In this document: piece by piece, positions 10,736-21,879 of the stretch
Layout: every line of letters starts with the position of its first letter
Numbering within the stretch: position 1 is the first letter of the stretch
Assembly: GCA_051453625.1 (NCBI GenBank)
Contig: JBOZIK010000001.1
Location: 265,523,053 to 265,546,364 of the forward strand
Source: Welwitschia mirabilis
Taxonomy: Eukaryota; Gnetophyta; Gnetopsida; Welwitschiales
Length of the DNA: 23,312 nt
Direction of reading: 5' to 3'
The notes under the pieces: generated by a model
What the model was told of the DNA's origin: nothing
Databases searched by the model: none
What the model saw: the letters and a program-made list of their open reading frames with translations, nothing else
Made by a program: the position numbers and the translations under genes

Positions 10736-11235
10736 TTTACTCATTACTCAAAAAAGAAGCTAACTTTGATTAGAGTGAATCTTATAAACTTACTTTTGAT
10801 ATACTTAAAGATAAAATCTCTTCTGCACCTATTATAAAAGGACTTAATTAGAATAAATATTTTGAGTTAATGTGTGATGTCAGTAGTATTGCTATGGGTG
10901 CAGTGCTTGGACAAAAATATGAAAATGATTTTAAGGTTATATCTTATCATAGTAATGCTTTATCTAATTCTTAAATAAGTTACACTACTATTAAAAAAGA
11001 AATTTTAGTAATAATATTTTGCTTTAATACATGTAGATGTTATTTTTTAGGCTTTTATATGAATGTTTATATCAATTATGTAGTAATTTGATACCTCATG
11101 ACTAAGAAAAATTCTAGTGCTAGACTTATTAGATGGATCATTCTCATGTAAGAATTTAATTTAACCATCATTGATAAAGTAGAGAAGTGTAATAGTGTGG
11201 TAGATCACTTTTCACATCTCTTTTATTTTCTTGAT
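10736..11235 (+). pseudogene. Copy B RNase H domain, decayed
   Basis: The frame YFELMCDVSSIAMGAVLGQ starts near 10858 and contains the first catalytic Asp (10876-10878) of the Ty3/gypsy RNase H signature D-A-S-x-x-x-x-G-A-V-L. Then come VISYHSNALS, YTTIKKEILVI (position of the catalytic Glu) and ARLIRWI...DHFSHL, the usual C-terminal end of this domain (N-x-x-A-D-x-L-S-R). Stops are fewer than in gag, so this is one of the better kept parts. It removed RNA from the RNA-DNA hybrid. Confidence 0.78.
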
Positions 11236-11379
11236 AATCTTATGATTAAGGATTCTTTTTTGGATGAACAACTTTTTATCATATCTTCTACTCATCCTCC
11301 TCCATGGTATCTTGATATAGTTAACTATCTTTTTATTATTAAAACTCCACAACATTAGACTGATAATTAAAGAATATCC

Positions 11380-12540
11380 TTTCTTCATGAAATAGGTGAT
11401 TATGAATGGATTTAGCCACATCTTTATCATAGGTGCAAAGACTAAATCATGTGAAAATATGTGCCAGAATGGGAAAAATATGATATTCTTCATCTTTTTC
11501 ATAGTAGTGTTTATGGATTCCATTTCAGCAGATAGAAAATAAATATGAAAATCCTTTACTCTATGTTTTATTAGCCCGGTATTTTTTAGGACTCTTTTTA
11601 TTTTGCTAGAAGGTGTGATACTTGTCAATGTTATGGTAGCCTTATTCATTTTCAATAAATATTCTTTAAACTTATTATTGAATGTGAACCTTTTAATTAT
11701 TGAGGAATTAATTTTATAAGCCCTATTAAACCACTTTATAATGATCAGAACTACATTTTAATGGTGTTGATTATGTTACTAAATGGGTTGAAGCTATTCC
11801 TACTTCTAGGAATGATGATCAAACTATTTGTAATTTTTTCAGAACTCATATTTTTTAATGTTTTGGATTTTTTAAAATTATTATTAGTGATTGAGGAACT
11901 TATTTTAGTGATCAACTTTTTAAGGAAACTCTCTTATCCATTAAAATTAAACATAGAGTAACTTGTACTTATCATCTATAAGCCAATGGTCAAGTTAAAA
12001 ATGAAAATAGAGAGGAAAAATGTTATAAAAACTTATCTTTATTGATAAAAAGTCTTGAGCTTCTACGCTTAATAATATTCTTTGACCTTATCGTACTACT
12101 TGGTATAATTCTCTTAGTTTTCTACCTTATGAACTTATATATAAAAAAGTTTGTGTTTTATTTATTGATGTATGTTATAACTCTTATCATTCTTTTTATT
12201 AACTTAATCTTATATACCTTTAAGAGAATCTTAAATATATATTAGTCCAACTTGATCACTTAGATAAAAAACGTACTCATGCTATACATCGTCAACTAAT
12301 TTACAAAGCCCAAGCTAAGTTTAAACATAAGATAAAAAGTTTGAATCAAGTCAACTTGTCCTTTTATATAACACTATAGTAGATCCTTTATGTAACAATT
12401 TAATATCTAAATGATTAATTCTTTATCTTATAGAGAAAGTACATTCTAATGGATTTGTTAAGATTTCTAACTTAGAAACTAAGGAGATTCAAAAATTTTA
12501 TAGATAAAGGTTAAAAATATATAAAAAATCTTTTAATGCA
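11380..12540 (+). pseudogene. Copy B integrase, decayed: zinc domain kept, two catalytic acids lost
   Basis: The HHCC zinc-binding residues are intact and in one frame: His 11500-11502, His 11521-11523, Cys 11614-11616, Cys 11623-11625 (spacing H-x6-H-x30-C-x2-C). The catalytic core follows after a frameshift near 11760: GINFISP has Asn (11710-11712) where the first Asp is expected, VDYVTKWVEAIP is typical, the second Asp is present in ISD-stop-GTYFSD (11889-11891) and the Glu of NGQVxxxNR has become Lys (11997-11999). The C-terminal part (KAQAKFKHKIKS at 12306; GFVKISNLETKEIQKFYR at about 12453) matches the end region of gypsy integrases. It would insert the cDNA; it cannot here. Confidence 0.83.
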
Positions 12541-14799
12541 ATCTTAAACATGATAGAAGAAATTTTTTTGAAGGTGCTCCTTAATGAGGAGGACTTCCAT
12601 CCTGTTATTGTCTAAATTCTCTTTTAGCTTATTTCTTTGATAGATGTTATAATGTTACTTAATTATCTCTTAGACTTAACTATGTGTTTGCTTTATGAAG
12701 TTTTCATGATTAGTATTCGTACTTAGGCATTTTTATAATGATAAACTTAGATTTATTAATCTTAAGACATTTACATATCTATGAACTTTATTTTAAAGGA
12801 AGATTCCTCCATTTTTTAAACCTTTTTTTCAATGATAAGAGGTCTTAGGTTGTTTAGGTATGTTTTTTTCTATATTTCATCACACTTATTCATATTTGTC
12901 TTTTTTAGTGTATGGTTATGTAAGAATTATTTATCTCAAAAAAAACAAAAAAAGAAAGAAAAAGTAAATTTTAATCATGATTTATTGTATTTATAATAAA
13001 ATACATAGTCACCATGATATCTTACCACATCAAGGTAAATGTTTTCAAAAGGAATCCTTAGAAGTATTAGTATCTATGGGAATTCCACTAGGAGATTAGT
13101 TGGTCTTGCTTTGTGAATCCTTACTTTTGTAGATGTGGCTACATTCCCCTCATCATAGAAAGCAGTAATAAAAATTTAAGCTTATGAGATCAATAGTATT
13201 TCTAGTGCCATCAAAGGCATTGTTTGTTTTCTAGACTTTTAGTATTTCCACATGATCATTTCACTTTTGAGGATTTGGGAGTGTTTTAGGGTGTGATCAA
13301 ATGGGTTTATTTCTAAGTAGCTTTTGATCATATCATTCAATATTCTAAGCATTTGATCTTTTGTGTTGTCATAATCCTTGCCTTATTAAATGCAACCTTA
13401 GAGAGTAAATACTTTTGTCATGCATTTTTACTTAAGTGGCTTTATGATGTCTTGCAAGAGAGTTTTCTAGGTTAGAATTTAAAGCAAATAAGCTATCTTC
13501 TTCATGTTATTTCTATCCATTTTCATTATACTTCTCTTTGGTCCTTTAGTTTATTATTTCAAAGTATTTTTAATCCTTTTTTATCCATATCTAAGACCTT
13601 ATCATTGAGTAGTTTCCTTCTTATTATTCATGTCATTTCTTTTAATAATAAGTTGATTTTCTTTTTAGTATTTTAATTAGATAACATATCTTGTTATTCA
13701 TGATTTTTATGATTTTTCTTTAAGTCTTTTGGATTTTTATATATTTTTAGGGTTATTTATTAGTTTAGGCACATTTGTTCAACGTTTTTTGGATAGCTTT
13801 TCATCCTACATCGTACATTTTTCATCACCCTATATTTCAATTCTTTTATATTTTTTCCTCATCTTCATTCATCATGACCCATCCTCATTTCCAATTTTTG
13901 GAGCTTTCTGATACATTATGATACCTTCACAATAATATTTAAGCCTAATTTGTTTAGCTGACATCTCAACATGTTTGAAATTATTCAAAGTCCCATCATT
14001 CACTTGGTCATCTAGATCATACTAGAGGATGGCATTAGGAAATTTTCTGATAATCATCCTAGGGTTATCATCTATATGATACAACTAGATAACAGTGTGA
14101 TAAAACTATGAATTGACTTCTTTTTCCTTATTTTCCTTTTATTCTCTATTATTTCTACCCATTCTCTTAAGAGACGATAGTACCTCCAGTCCTTGCCAAC
14201 ATGCTGGGACTTGTCTTAGTCAAATTTTTCCCTTAGATTTTCAAATTTTAGTAAATTCTCAAAAATGAGGTATGTTTTTCTTTTCCTTATTTTTTAAATT
14301 TTTTGTCCCATTTTTAAGCCTTTTGATGCATATTTTTGATGTATGATATTTAGTTTTTTAAGCTATTTGATTAGGAACTTACAAGATAGAATTAGGTTTT
14401 AACTTTAAAATTTATGTTCTTATAAATTATAAATCAAAACATAGTTATCCTTTAGGGAATATTAATCAGTTCAATGTGCTCTACATTTCTAGTGGATTAG
14501 ATTTTTCATTTGAGTACTTTTATTTTTCACCTTCTGTGGGGCTCACTTGCTTTACAATTTTTAAATTTTCACATGTTTTATGTCTATATTCACATGACTA
14601 GATGATATAGGATGTATTAATATTTTGAGAAAGGTTAGGATATATTTTCATAATTATTATACATTTTAAACTAATTTAAGGGACCATTTTGAGTATCCAT
14701 GTAACATGTTTAACTACATTCACATAATCTTGCATGATGTGTTACATATTTATAATTAAGTAGGTCATGCATACATAGAGTTAGATAAGTAAAGGCTAA
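12541..14799 (+). other. Copy B long post-integrase spacer
   Basis: More than 2 kb show no gene that I recognise. An A-rich tract lies at about 12938-12964. The family motif GTCATCTAGA...GGATG recurs at about 14007-14034 and near 14060-14100. A 60-codon open frame at 13729-13911 is hydrophobic and Phe/Ser-rich, without domain likeness, and is probably chance. Athila-type elements often have a long region between pol and an extra ORF, so the layout is expected for the group. Confidence 0.5.
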
Positions 14800-15960
14800 G
14801 GCTATTGAGTAGGAGGTAGGACCATTGGCACCACTGGAGATCAAGCGATTAGAGCTACTCCATCCTCCACCTTAACATACTCGATTATTTACTATACAAA
14901 TCATGACCATTCATGTCAAAAGGAACTTTGGTAATTTCATAAGCTACATTGAGCATGAGGTGGATTAATGATTAACATATTTATATCTCTAATGAATCTT
15001 AGATTCACAAGGAGCATATTATGTATTTGAGACTAGGGAGTTTTATAACACAATGCATAAAAAGCAGTGTCCTAACACCCATAGCCATCTTGTGGATATG
15101 ATTATAGCTATGATTTGGGGCTACAAGATTGTCATCCTCCTAAACCACATTGTAATAGGAATTGATCTTGGTGGTATAGGGAGCACTCATATACACTCAG
15201 CTAGTAGCATAAAGAAGCATCGTGCATATAGTGCAATACTAAATATACCAGTAGATCTGTCTCTAAATAGGCGAGGTGTTTTGATAACATAGTTAACTTC
15301 TACCTACCCACTTTTGTATGGAGGAATAATTCATAATGTTAGTATATCCTTTTATAATAATCATGCTATGGTGATGCATTTATAGATACTAATAATATTC
15401 AAGTAGTATGAGAAAATGGACTTATCTACATTCATATGGAGAAGACTCCGGTCTATGGTAGAGGCATGATAGCTTTAAACTCTGGGATATTTATGCCTTT
15501 TCTAAGACATGTTTAGATTCTTTAGTATATTAAAGCCTATAGACAAGTAGTGATTCATGTATATGTTGACTTATTACCTACAAGACATGGGCATCAAGAA
15601 ATAAGGAGAGATAAAGAGACCTGAAGTTCAAAGACTTGCAGTTGGTGCTTTACTAGAGTAGATTCAGGTCCTCCTGATGGAGACTGCTGAGACTACCAAT
15701 GAGATTATAGACCAAGGCATCTCTTTATTAGAGCAGAGGATTGAAGTGATTAAGAGGAAAGTACAACATAATAAGGAGACAGTATGTCCTATGAATAGAG
15801 CATAGTGTGATGGTGGATCTTCTAGAGACAGTTTGAGTATAGGAAGATTAAACAGCATGAACTATCATGACATCACTTGACCATTATTTCCTATAGTTCT
15901 TGAGCATCCTTCCTTTTCTTCTTCTACATCTAAGCTTACTGTCCACTAGGAATTTATTAT
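14800..15960 (+). pseudogene. Post-pol ORF remnant of copy B, product not recognised
   Basis: Base composition here is less extreme than around it and short open runs occur in all frames, the largest at 15053-15292 (79 codons). One frame from 15605 to 15802, with a single TAG at 15659-15661 that could come from CAG, reads RPEVQRLAVGALLE and LMETAETTNEII, with heptad-like hydrophobic spacing over about 45 residues that suggests a coiled coil. Athila-type elements carry an additional ORF after pol (often called env-like); place and size fit, but I see no defining motif, signal peptide or membrane segment. Identity as that ORF is an inference. Confidence 0.45.
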
Positions 15961-16032
15961 AACTAGATAAGAGGAGTAATTATTTATTATTATATTTTTG
16001 TACCTTTTCCTTTATGTATTACGTTATGTATA

Positions 16033-16101
16033 TATGTGTGTGTGTTTTTGTGTGTGTATGTGTGTGTGTGTGTCTATGTATCTGTGTGTGTGTGTGTGTG
16101 T
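16033..16101 (+). repeat. Interrupted GT microsatellite
   Basis: Runs of GT/TG are broken by TTTT, TATG and CTATGTATC. A 100-codon open frame across it (15998-16300) is produced by the repeat and is not a gene. Confidence 0.95.
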
Positions 16102-16587
16102 AGACATATTATTTTTGAGTATCATCATAGTATATACTTTTATTACTAAATACCATGCCTATTTTTACATATCGTTTTTATACTTTATAATGAGGACTAT
16201 TTATATTATCTATGATTATCTTTCATCCGTTATACATTTTAGTAGGGAGATATTAAGTATCAGTATATTTAATGTTTATCTTTCTGAAAAATTTTCGTAG
16301 GTTTCTACTTTTTAAGAATATTTTTTTAGCTTGTCATCCTCTACATCATCTAATTTTTTAGCTTATCATTCTTTACATCATCCAGACGATCATCAGGATG
16401 ATAGTATAACCTGTTATACTGCATAAGTGAAACTTTCAGTTATCTATTCTTAGCATTTCTACTTTGTATTCTTAAATTCTTAAGATTATTTTTGAGTTTA
16501 TTTTACATTTTTTTAGTTATTTTATTATTAGTTAATTTGTTTTAAAATCTTGATTATCCACTAGCTTTGTCAGGGACTAACAAGACT
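16102..16587 (+). other. Copy B 3' untranslated internal region
   Basis: No gene is seen. The motif TCATCCAGACGAT, followed by a GGATGA arm, lies at 16378-16402, and the same 13 bases occur at the matching place in copy C (23209-23235). The block TTTGTCAGGGACTAACAAG at 16567-16585 is also kept next to the polypurine tract of copy C. Confidence 0.6.
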
Positions 16588-16599
16588 AAGTGGGAATTA
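16588..16599 (+). other. Polypurine tract of copy B, decayed
   Basis: AAGTGGGAATTA lies directly before the 3' LTR. Copy C reads TAAGTGGGGGGCTA at this point, so the G run has decayed. The tract primes plus-strand DNA synthesis in LTR elements. Confidence 0.65.
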
Positions 16600-18037
16600 T
16601 ATTGCGCTACCAAATTGTATGTATTTGATAGGGTATTTTGAGTATTTTTATAGGACATTAAATAGGTTTGTGTTGAATTTTAATGATAATGAAGAGCTAA
16701 GAAAAATGACATAAAAACATGTGATCTACATTACATTTTATATCTTTTAAAGAAATTTTTAATACTTCTTATCTAAGAAAAAAAAAACCCTGCAATCAAA
16801 GAGGCTAATGTAATACATGGAATAATTTAAAAAAGCTTATTATCCATTTTATCATTCAAATGATNNNNNNNNNNNNNNNNNNNNNNNNNNNNNNNNNNNN
16901 NNNNNNNNNNNNNNNNNNNNNNNNNNNNNNNNNNNNNNNNNNNNNNNNNNNNNNNNNNNNNNNNAATCAAAGAGGCTAATATAATACATGGAATAATTTA
17001 AAAAAGCTTATTATCCATTTTATCATTCAAATGATGTTACAAATGACAAAAACACTTAAGTAAAGAAGGATTCTTACTAGACCAAATCTAGTAGATGATA
17101 TGAAATTTATATGATGCGACATTATCTCTTGTGATACCTAGATGATAAGAAGAATAACATCTAAAATAATGCTTCACCAAACTTCACCAAATTTGGCCAT
17201 TTGTCTTACACTTTCTTATATAGTAGTTAGGATTATTTAGACATCTATCAGTCTTTTCTAATTTCGAAGTATGTTTTATATTAAATACCTCCTCCAACTT
17301 TGACTCTGCTTTTATCTTCATTTGTATTAGAAATTCTCATGATAATAGATCAAAGGGTTGAAGATCCATCCATTATTGTTATAGAGAAACATATTCCTTG
17401 GTGTTGGATTATGAATCCTTTATTTAGGTGCTTCTACTTTGCAATGCATATGTTGATTCACTTTTAATTAAAACTTTATTTTTCTTTTCATATCTTTTAT
17501 TTTGTACATCTCCCTTATAGTTTATATTACCTCTAATTTTATGATAGTTTCTTTGATGATATAGATTATGAGGGTAATCTTTGTTAAGGTTGACATTGTT
17601 AATTTAAGTACATTACATTTCATCTGCTAGATTAACTTTGCATTTTTTTAATATTCTATTTAATGTACCTAATATCTTAAGTTGGCTTTGATCTGGTAAC
17701 AACATTTCTTGATTGTCCTAGGTTATACAATATCGATCTCCATAACATGTTGATTTGGAAATTAGATAGAAGTTGAATTTAATTTAGTCTTACATTTCAT
17801 TTACATAGTATATTTATTTGCATAGTTACTTTTCATTGCTATTCCATTCTACTTTGAAAATACAGTATTTTATTTGTGAAGTCAATTATCTTTCTTGTTG
17901 TCTGCACCTTTAATGAGATTATAACATTTGGATTACTTATATATATTTTAGTGTATTGTGTTGTGCAAAATTTATATATTTGTAATTTATAGGACTTACT
18001 TAAGAATGTAACATTTGTATAAATATGCACTTTAATA
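16600..18037 (+). repeat. Copy B 3' LTR, containing an assembly gap
   Basis: It starts TATTGCGCTACC and aligns along its whole length with 5176-6366. It includes 100 N and a duplicated 71 bp flank; without those 171 bases it is about 1267 bp. About 75 bp near 17860-17935 have little counterpart in the 5' LTR. The end is uncertain by a few bases: the expected ACAACA terminus is altered to TTAATA or TTAATACA. Confidence 0.85.
16794..17035. repeat. 71 bp near-identical repeat flanking a 100 N gap
   Basis: 16794-16864 and 16965-17035 are identical except for G/A at 16810 and 16981. The N run (16865-16964) is exactly 100 long, a conventional placeholder. This has the look of two contig ends that overlap but were not merged, not of a real tandem repeat. 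Confidence 0.9.
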
Positions 18038-18039
18038 CA

Positions 18040-18381
18040 TGAAGAAAGTTCTATATTTAACCTTCATGTTAGGATAGTTTGTATTCTAGTTATCGTGTAA
18101 GTAGTGTCATCTAGATGCTCATTCAAATGATGAAGGAGGTGATAGGCTTCTTCAAGCTCTTCAATCAAGTGAATTTGATCTTGTAGAACATTAATTCCTT
18201 ATTAAAATGTATTAAGTATTAAAATTAATCCAAAATACCTCCAAATGTGCTATTAGTTATGCATTTTTGTAATTTTCTTCTTAAATCTCAATAATCATTA
18301 TTTTCTACTTAAATCTATCTACATGTCTTTCAAAAGTACTCAAAATACTACATTAAAAACATACAATTTGGCATCGCAGTA
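18040..18381 (-). repeat. Copy A 5' LTR, first 342 bp
   Basis: Read on the minus strand it begins TACTGCGATGCCAAATTGTA, matching the LTR start TATTGCGCTACCAAATTGTA of copy B, and continues with GATTTAAG...AAAATTACAAAAATG as in the first 350 bp of the B LTRs, including the TCATTTGAATGA-like and CATCTAGATGAC motifs. It stops at the 3' end of copy B. Joined in order with 4266-5175 it makes one LTR of 1252 bp. The outer end at 18381 is the original insertion boundary of copy A; the base of its target duplication (from 18382, AGGAT) has its partner outside the window. Confidence 0.75.
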
Positions 18382-21302
18382 AGGATTACTAATGGATGAT
18401 TATTACTAAGTGACTAGGGGGTTTACTATTTAAAAAATAGAAAAAGGAAACTTGGATACCCAGGTCTATTGTAGTATTATATTTTTTTATCTATTATACA
18501 TTAGAACCATCTTATTAAGCACAAAGTCTGATCCTCAAAAATATCTTTAGGCTAGCACTTCTACATGATAAGTCTAAAGGCTCATATTAAATGGTTCTTT
18601 TTAAATTGATTTGATTTTTTTCTATAAATAATTATTTAATATATCCATTATTTTAATAATTTAATTTATTGTTTAAATAGTTGTAAAAACTTTATCATAT
18701 TTTTGTTATGGTAAAAATTAAATTTCCAAAATAAAGGCATGGGATAAAAATATCATATCTTATTAATTACTAGGTATAAATTAGTAAAAAATTTTATGTA
18801 AGTCTAGAATTATGTTATGAACATGAAAATATCAAATTAGTAATTTTTCTAATGGGTAATTATTTGTTAAAAATTATTTGTTAAAATACATTAGAAAATA
18901 AATGTAAAAAATAGTAAGGAATTAATTTACATTTTTGTACTTATTTGTTAAGATATCTACCAACTTGAGAAACTTGAGTTATAGGAAATTGAATAAGCTT
19001 TTTAAAACATCTTGAATCACTTTTAAATTTAAAGAATTTTGAAAGGTATAATCATTTTAGTATAGTACAGTAGGACTACAATTTTTGAAAATTTGATAGT
19101 CTTTAGCCTCAAATTATAATGTTAGAAATAATATTTTTGTAATTTCAAATTAGTATAAGTTAAATTCTTAGAATCCTATTATGTATCTAGTTTCTAAAAA
19201 ACTACCTTAATTTATTTTTAACTCATAATTAATTAATTATTATTTTTTAATTATGATGTCTTCTTAGATCCCAAAAATGTTATAATTAATGTCTAAAATT
19301 ATAGAAAAATTATTACCCAAAATTTTATAGGGAAATTAAGTTTATAAAATATATTTGTATAATTAAATTTAAGTGAAATTACTTATAATTAGTATTTATG
19401 TGTATAAATACCTCTTTTATCCTTTTTTTAACCTTACTATGAATGTGCATTCTTGTAAGAGTTTTTACCTTAGTAGTTTAAGTAACCTAAGGAGTCTCTA
19501 GCTTGTCACTTATTTTTATTAACTTATAATATATCCATATAAAATATTAGATAAATAATTATATCTTAACAATCATGCTTGAGCTATACTTTCTTTTGTT
19601 TACCTTCTTTACACCAATCCATGGAGATTTTCATATGAGAACAGAAGAATGTTTCTAAGATTGGCATAGTTCTAGGTATGTTTTAGTTTTTTTAAGTATA
19701 TTATAAGATTTTATTTGATACATTTTAAATATTTTTATTATTATTGAAAGAAAAATAAAAGAATATTCCCTTTATTTATATTAAAAAAATAATATTTTCT
19801 TTATCTAAGTTTTATTATTATAACCTTGAAAATAGAAGTGTACTTGTATGTTTGCTTTTCTTTTATGGTTGTTTCTATAAAATAAATCAGATAATGATTA
19901 GAATTATTATAACTAGTAAATAATTTTTTAAATATCTACAACAATTAGAAATATTTACATGTGTTTGTATAATGTATTCATTGAACATCACTAAATTAAG
20001 ATAATTTTAATAATGTTCATCCACACACTTGGATTTGATCATCCAGTTAGACTGCATTGCATTTTTTAATAATATTCTTCTAAAAGTGGATTTAATCATC
20101 ACTCTCCTCTCTTGCCCATATGTGAACTTATTCCAATTTAATATCATAAGACCTTGGCATTAGTGGATCATGTTGCACCATTCAAAGAAGCTTCAAGGAA
20201 GAAGGGGTCATTTGTAAGCATGCATCTACCTCACGTACCACTTATCACCTGTATTGGGGATATATCAACATGAAGTGAGAGCTTATAGAGTTGATCCTAG
20301 CCATGTTTGTATATTTTAGAAATTGAAATAGAACCAACTTATATCTAGCTGAATATCAAATTAGAATGCTATTAATTGAAATTGTAACCTCCTATTATAT
20401 TGGTTAGGTATTATGTTTAAAATTTACTCATGTATGTTGACAAGAAGTTGACATTTCCACAACTATACATAAGTGATGATTTAGAAATGAATGTACTATT
20501 ATGCTATATTCTTACCAAATTAATGAAGAATATATTAAAATGTTAGTAATATATTGCGACATTATTATAATATACTATGGGTTATTATAAGATAACTTTG
20601 TAATGCAGGTTAGTTAGGTGGAGTTGTGCTATAAAAAGAAAAGGTAGTTATGACAATCAAATAGATGGCAGAAAAGAAGGACTAACCAACTTGCTATAAT
20701 TGCACCTATAGATAGGCATTACAGAGGACAAAAAGGGATATTTTTGGAGTCTTAATAAAGAGTTGGAAAATGTGTCTCTAACGAAAAGATTATAGTGGAA
20801 GAATTATAAAGTGACTTTCTAAGCTCTAGTACCTATTGTGAAAACATAAGAGAGAGCTAATTAGTGTATTTTATTGATAAGTAACACAGGCTATGTTATT
20901 CTAAAAAGAATCTTATGTTGCTGAAGTATGTAATTTGAAAATTTTATATGCTATCTCTTCTTGTTATTAATATTGATATTAGCCAAAGTTAATTTTAGGA
21001 TAGTCTATCAATTAAGAATAATTGTTGCATATAATCTAGCTATGTTTTCTTTTTTCTAGTTCTTTTATTTCTCCATATCCTATAACTTATTGTTTATAAG
21101 TATAGTTACTATCAAAATACATTTTTGCTAAGAATAGTCATTCTTAATAAAGTATGTGTTCTGATCAAATACGAAAATTCTTTATTTGAGTTAGAAGTAG
21201 AAGGAAAAGTAATCTCTATATAAAAATTATTAATGATAAAAGTATGTATGTAGATGTGGTAATTTAATTATATGTTTTTCCAGCATTTTGTTAATATAAT
21301 AG
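18382..21302. other. Unassigned AT-rich region between copies A and C
   Basis: No coding frame of note and no likeness to the LTR family are seen. Two parts are less featureless. Around 19403-19520 a TATAAATA box (19403-19410) is followed by a moderately GC-richer tract (AAGTAACCTAAGGAGTCTCT), and at 19660-19680 TTGGCATAGTTCTAGG is faintly like the common plant PBS TTGGTATCAGAGC, so an old LTR of another family could end there. Around 20610-20940 the sequence is purine-rich and more complex (GCAGGTTAGTTAGGTGGAG, ATTACAGAGGACAAAAAGGG), possibly another repeat. It may also be ordinary intergenic DNA. Confidence 0.35.
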
Positions 21303-21871
21303 TGTTGCGGTGTGTATTTATGCAATGTTTCACTCTTCGATCTCAATCCTATTAATTATAAATAAGATGCAAAATACAGCACGCTAGTATAGTGGGGAGT
21401 GAACCAAATGTCGTAATTTCATTGAAGGCTAATGGTATGGACAATAAAGAGTTGATTTCAAGAATGAAATATGTAATCTTATTCTATTGAATTAAACTGT
21501 AATGCATAAAATAAAAGATGCTGATGCAAACTAATCTAAGAAAGTAAACAACGATGCACTTAATCTAATTAAGCTCAACCTTAACAAAGGTTGCCCTCAT
21601 AATCTATATAATTAAAGAAATTTATTACGAATATAGAACGACATAAACTATGAGGGATAAGTTCTTGTAATTATTAACAAAAAGAGTAATTCATATTAAA
21701 GATATAAAAAGCATCTATATCATAAAGTAGTTATTCCTCAACAGAGGATACGCCACCCAATACCAAGGTAACATCTCTTTGGATTATAGGATGGTTCTCT
21801 GGTCCCAAGATCTCCTATCATGAGAATGTTAGGTACTATCAAAGATGATTAGGGATTGAGGGGAAGACCTT

Positions 21872-21879
21872 TATTTATA
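21872..21879 (-). promoter_or_regulatory. TATA box of the copy C LTR
   Basis: TATAAATA on the minus strand is followed by AAGGTCTTCCCC. It occupies the position of the decayed TATA-like boxes in copies A and B, about 1.1 kb from the LTR start here (longer LTR). It is the likely core promoter of the element RNA; the function is inferred. Confidence 0.55.

Larger units (their letters stand above)
5176..18037 (+). mobile_element. Ty3/gypsy (Athila-like) LTR retrotransposon, copy B, full-length but degenerate
   Basis: The element has two LTRs in direct orientation (5176-6366 and 16600-18037), a PBS just inside the first and a polypurine tract just before the second, with gag, protease, RT, RNase H and integrase remnants in that order, the Ty3/gypsy order. 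It is about 12.9 kb including a 100 N gap. The internal part of about 10.2 kb is long, with a 2 kb spacer and a post-pol region after integrase, as known for Athila-type elements with an extra ORF. In a hand-aligned stretch of about 100 bp the LTRs differ at roughly one base in five, so the insertion is old. It sits inside the 5' LTR of copy A. The 5-base target duplication is not clean: CACAT precedes it, and TACAT or CAT follows it. Confidence 0.88.

Noticed and set aside
11212-11655. 147-codon open frame on the minus strand
   Set aside because: It is antisense to the RNase H-integrase region of copy B, whose HHCC motif reads on the plus strand.
11761-12245. Two hydrophobic plus-strand open frames that look like membrane proteins
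   Set aside because: They are shifted frames over the integrase core; the true frame shows DYVTKW and NGQV motifs, and the hydrophobicity comes from T-rich codons.
13729-13911. Hydrophobic 60-codon open frame
   Set aside because: Phe/Ser/Ile-rich composition follows from T-rich DNA; no start context, homologue or conserved partner.
15664-15858. 64-codon open frame on the minus strand
   Set aside because: It lies opposite the coiled-coil-like frame of the post-pol remnant, which is the better coding candidate.
15998-16300. 100-codon open frame rich in Cys and Val
   Set aside because: It is the translation of the GT microsatellite.
17839-18030. 63-codon open frame on the minus strand
   Set aside because: It lies entirely inside the 3' LTR of copy B, antisense to the element.
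19655-19685. Met-tRNA type PBS of a second retrotransposon family
   Set aside because: The likeness to TTGGTATCAGAGC needs gaps and several changes, and no LTR partner was found; kept only as a remark.
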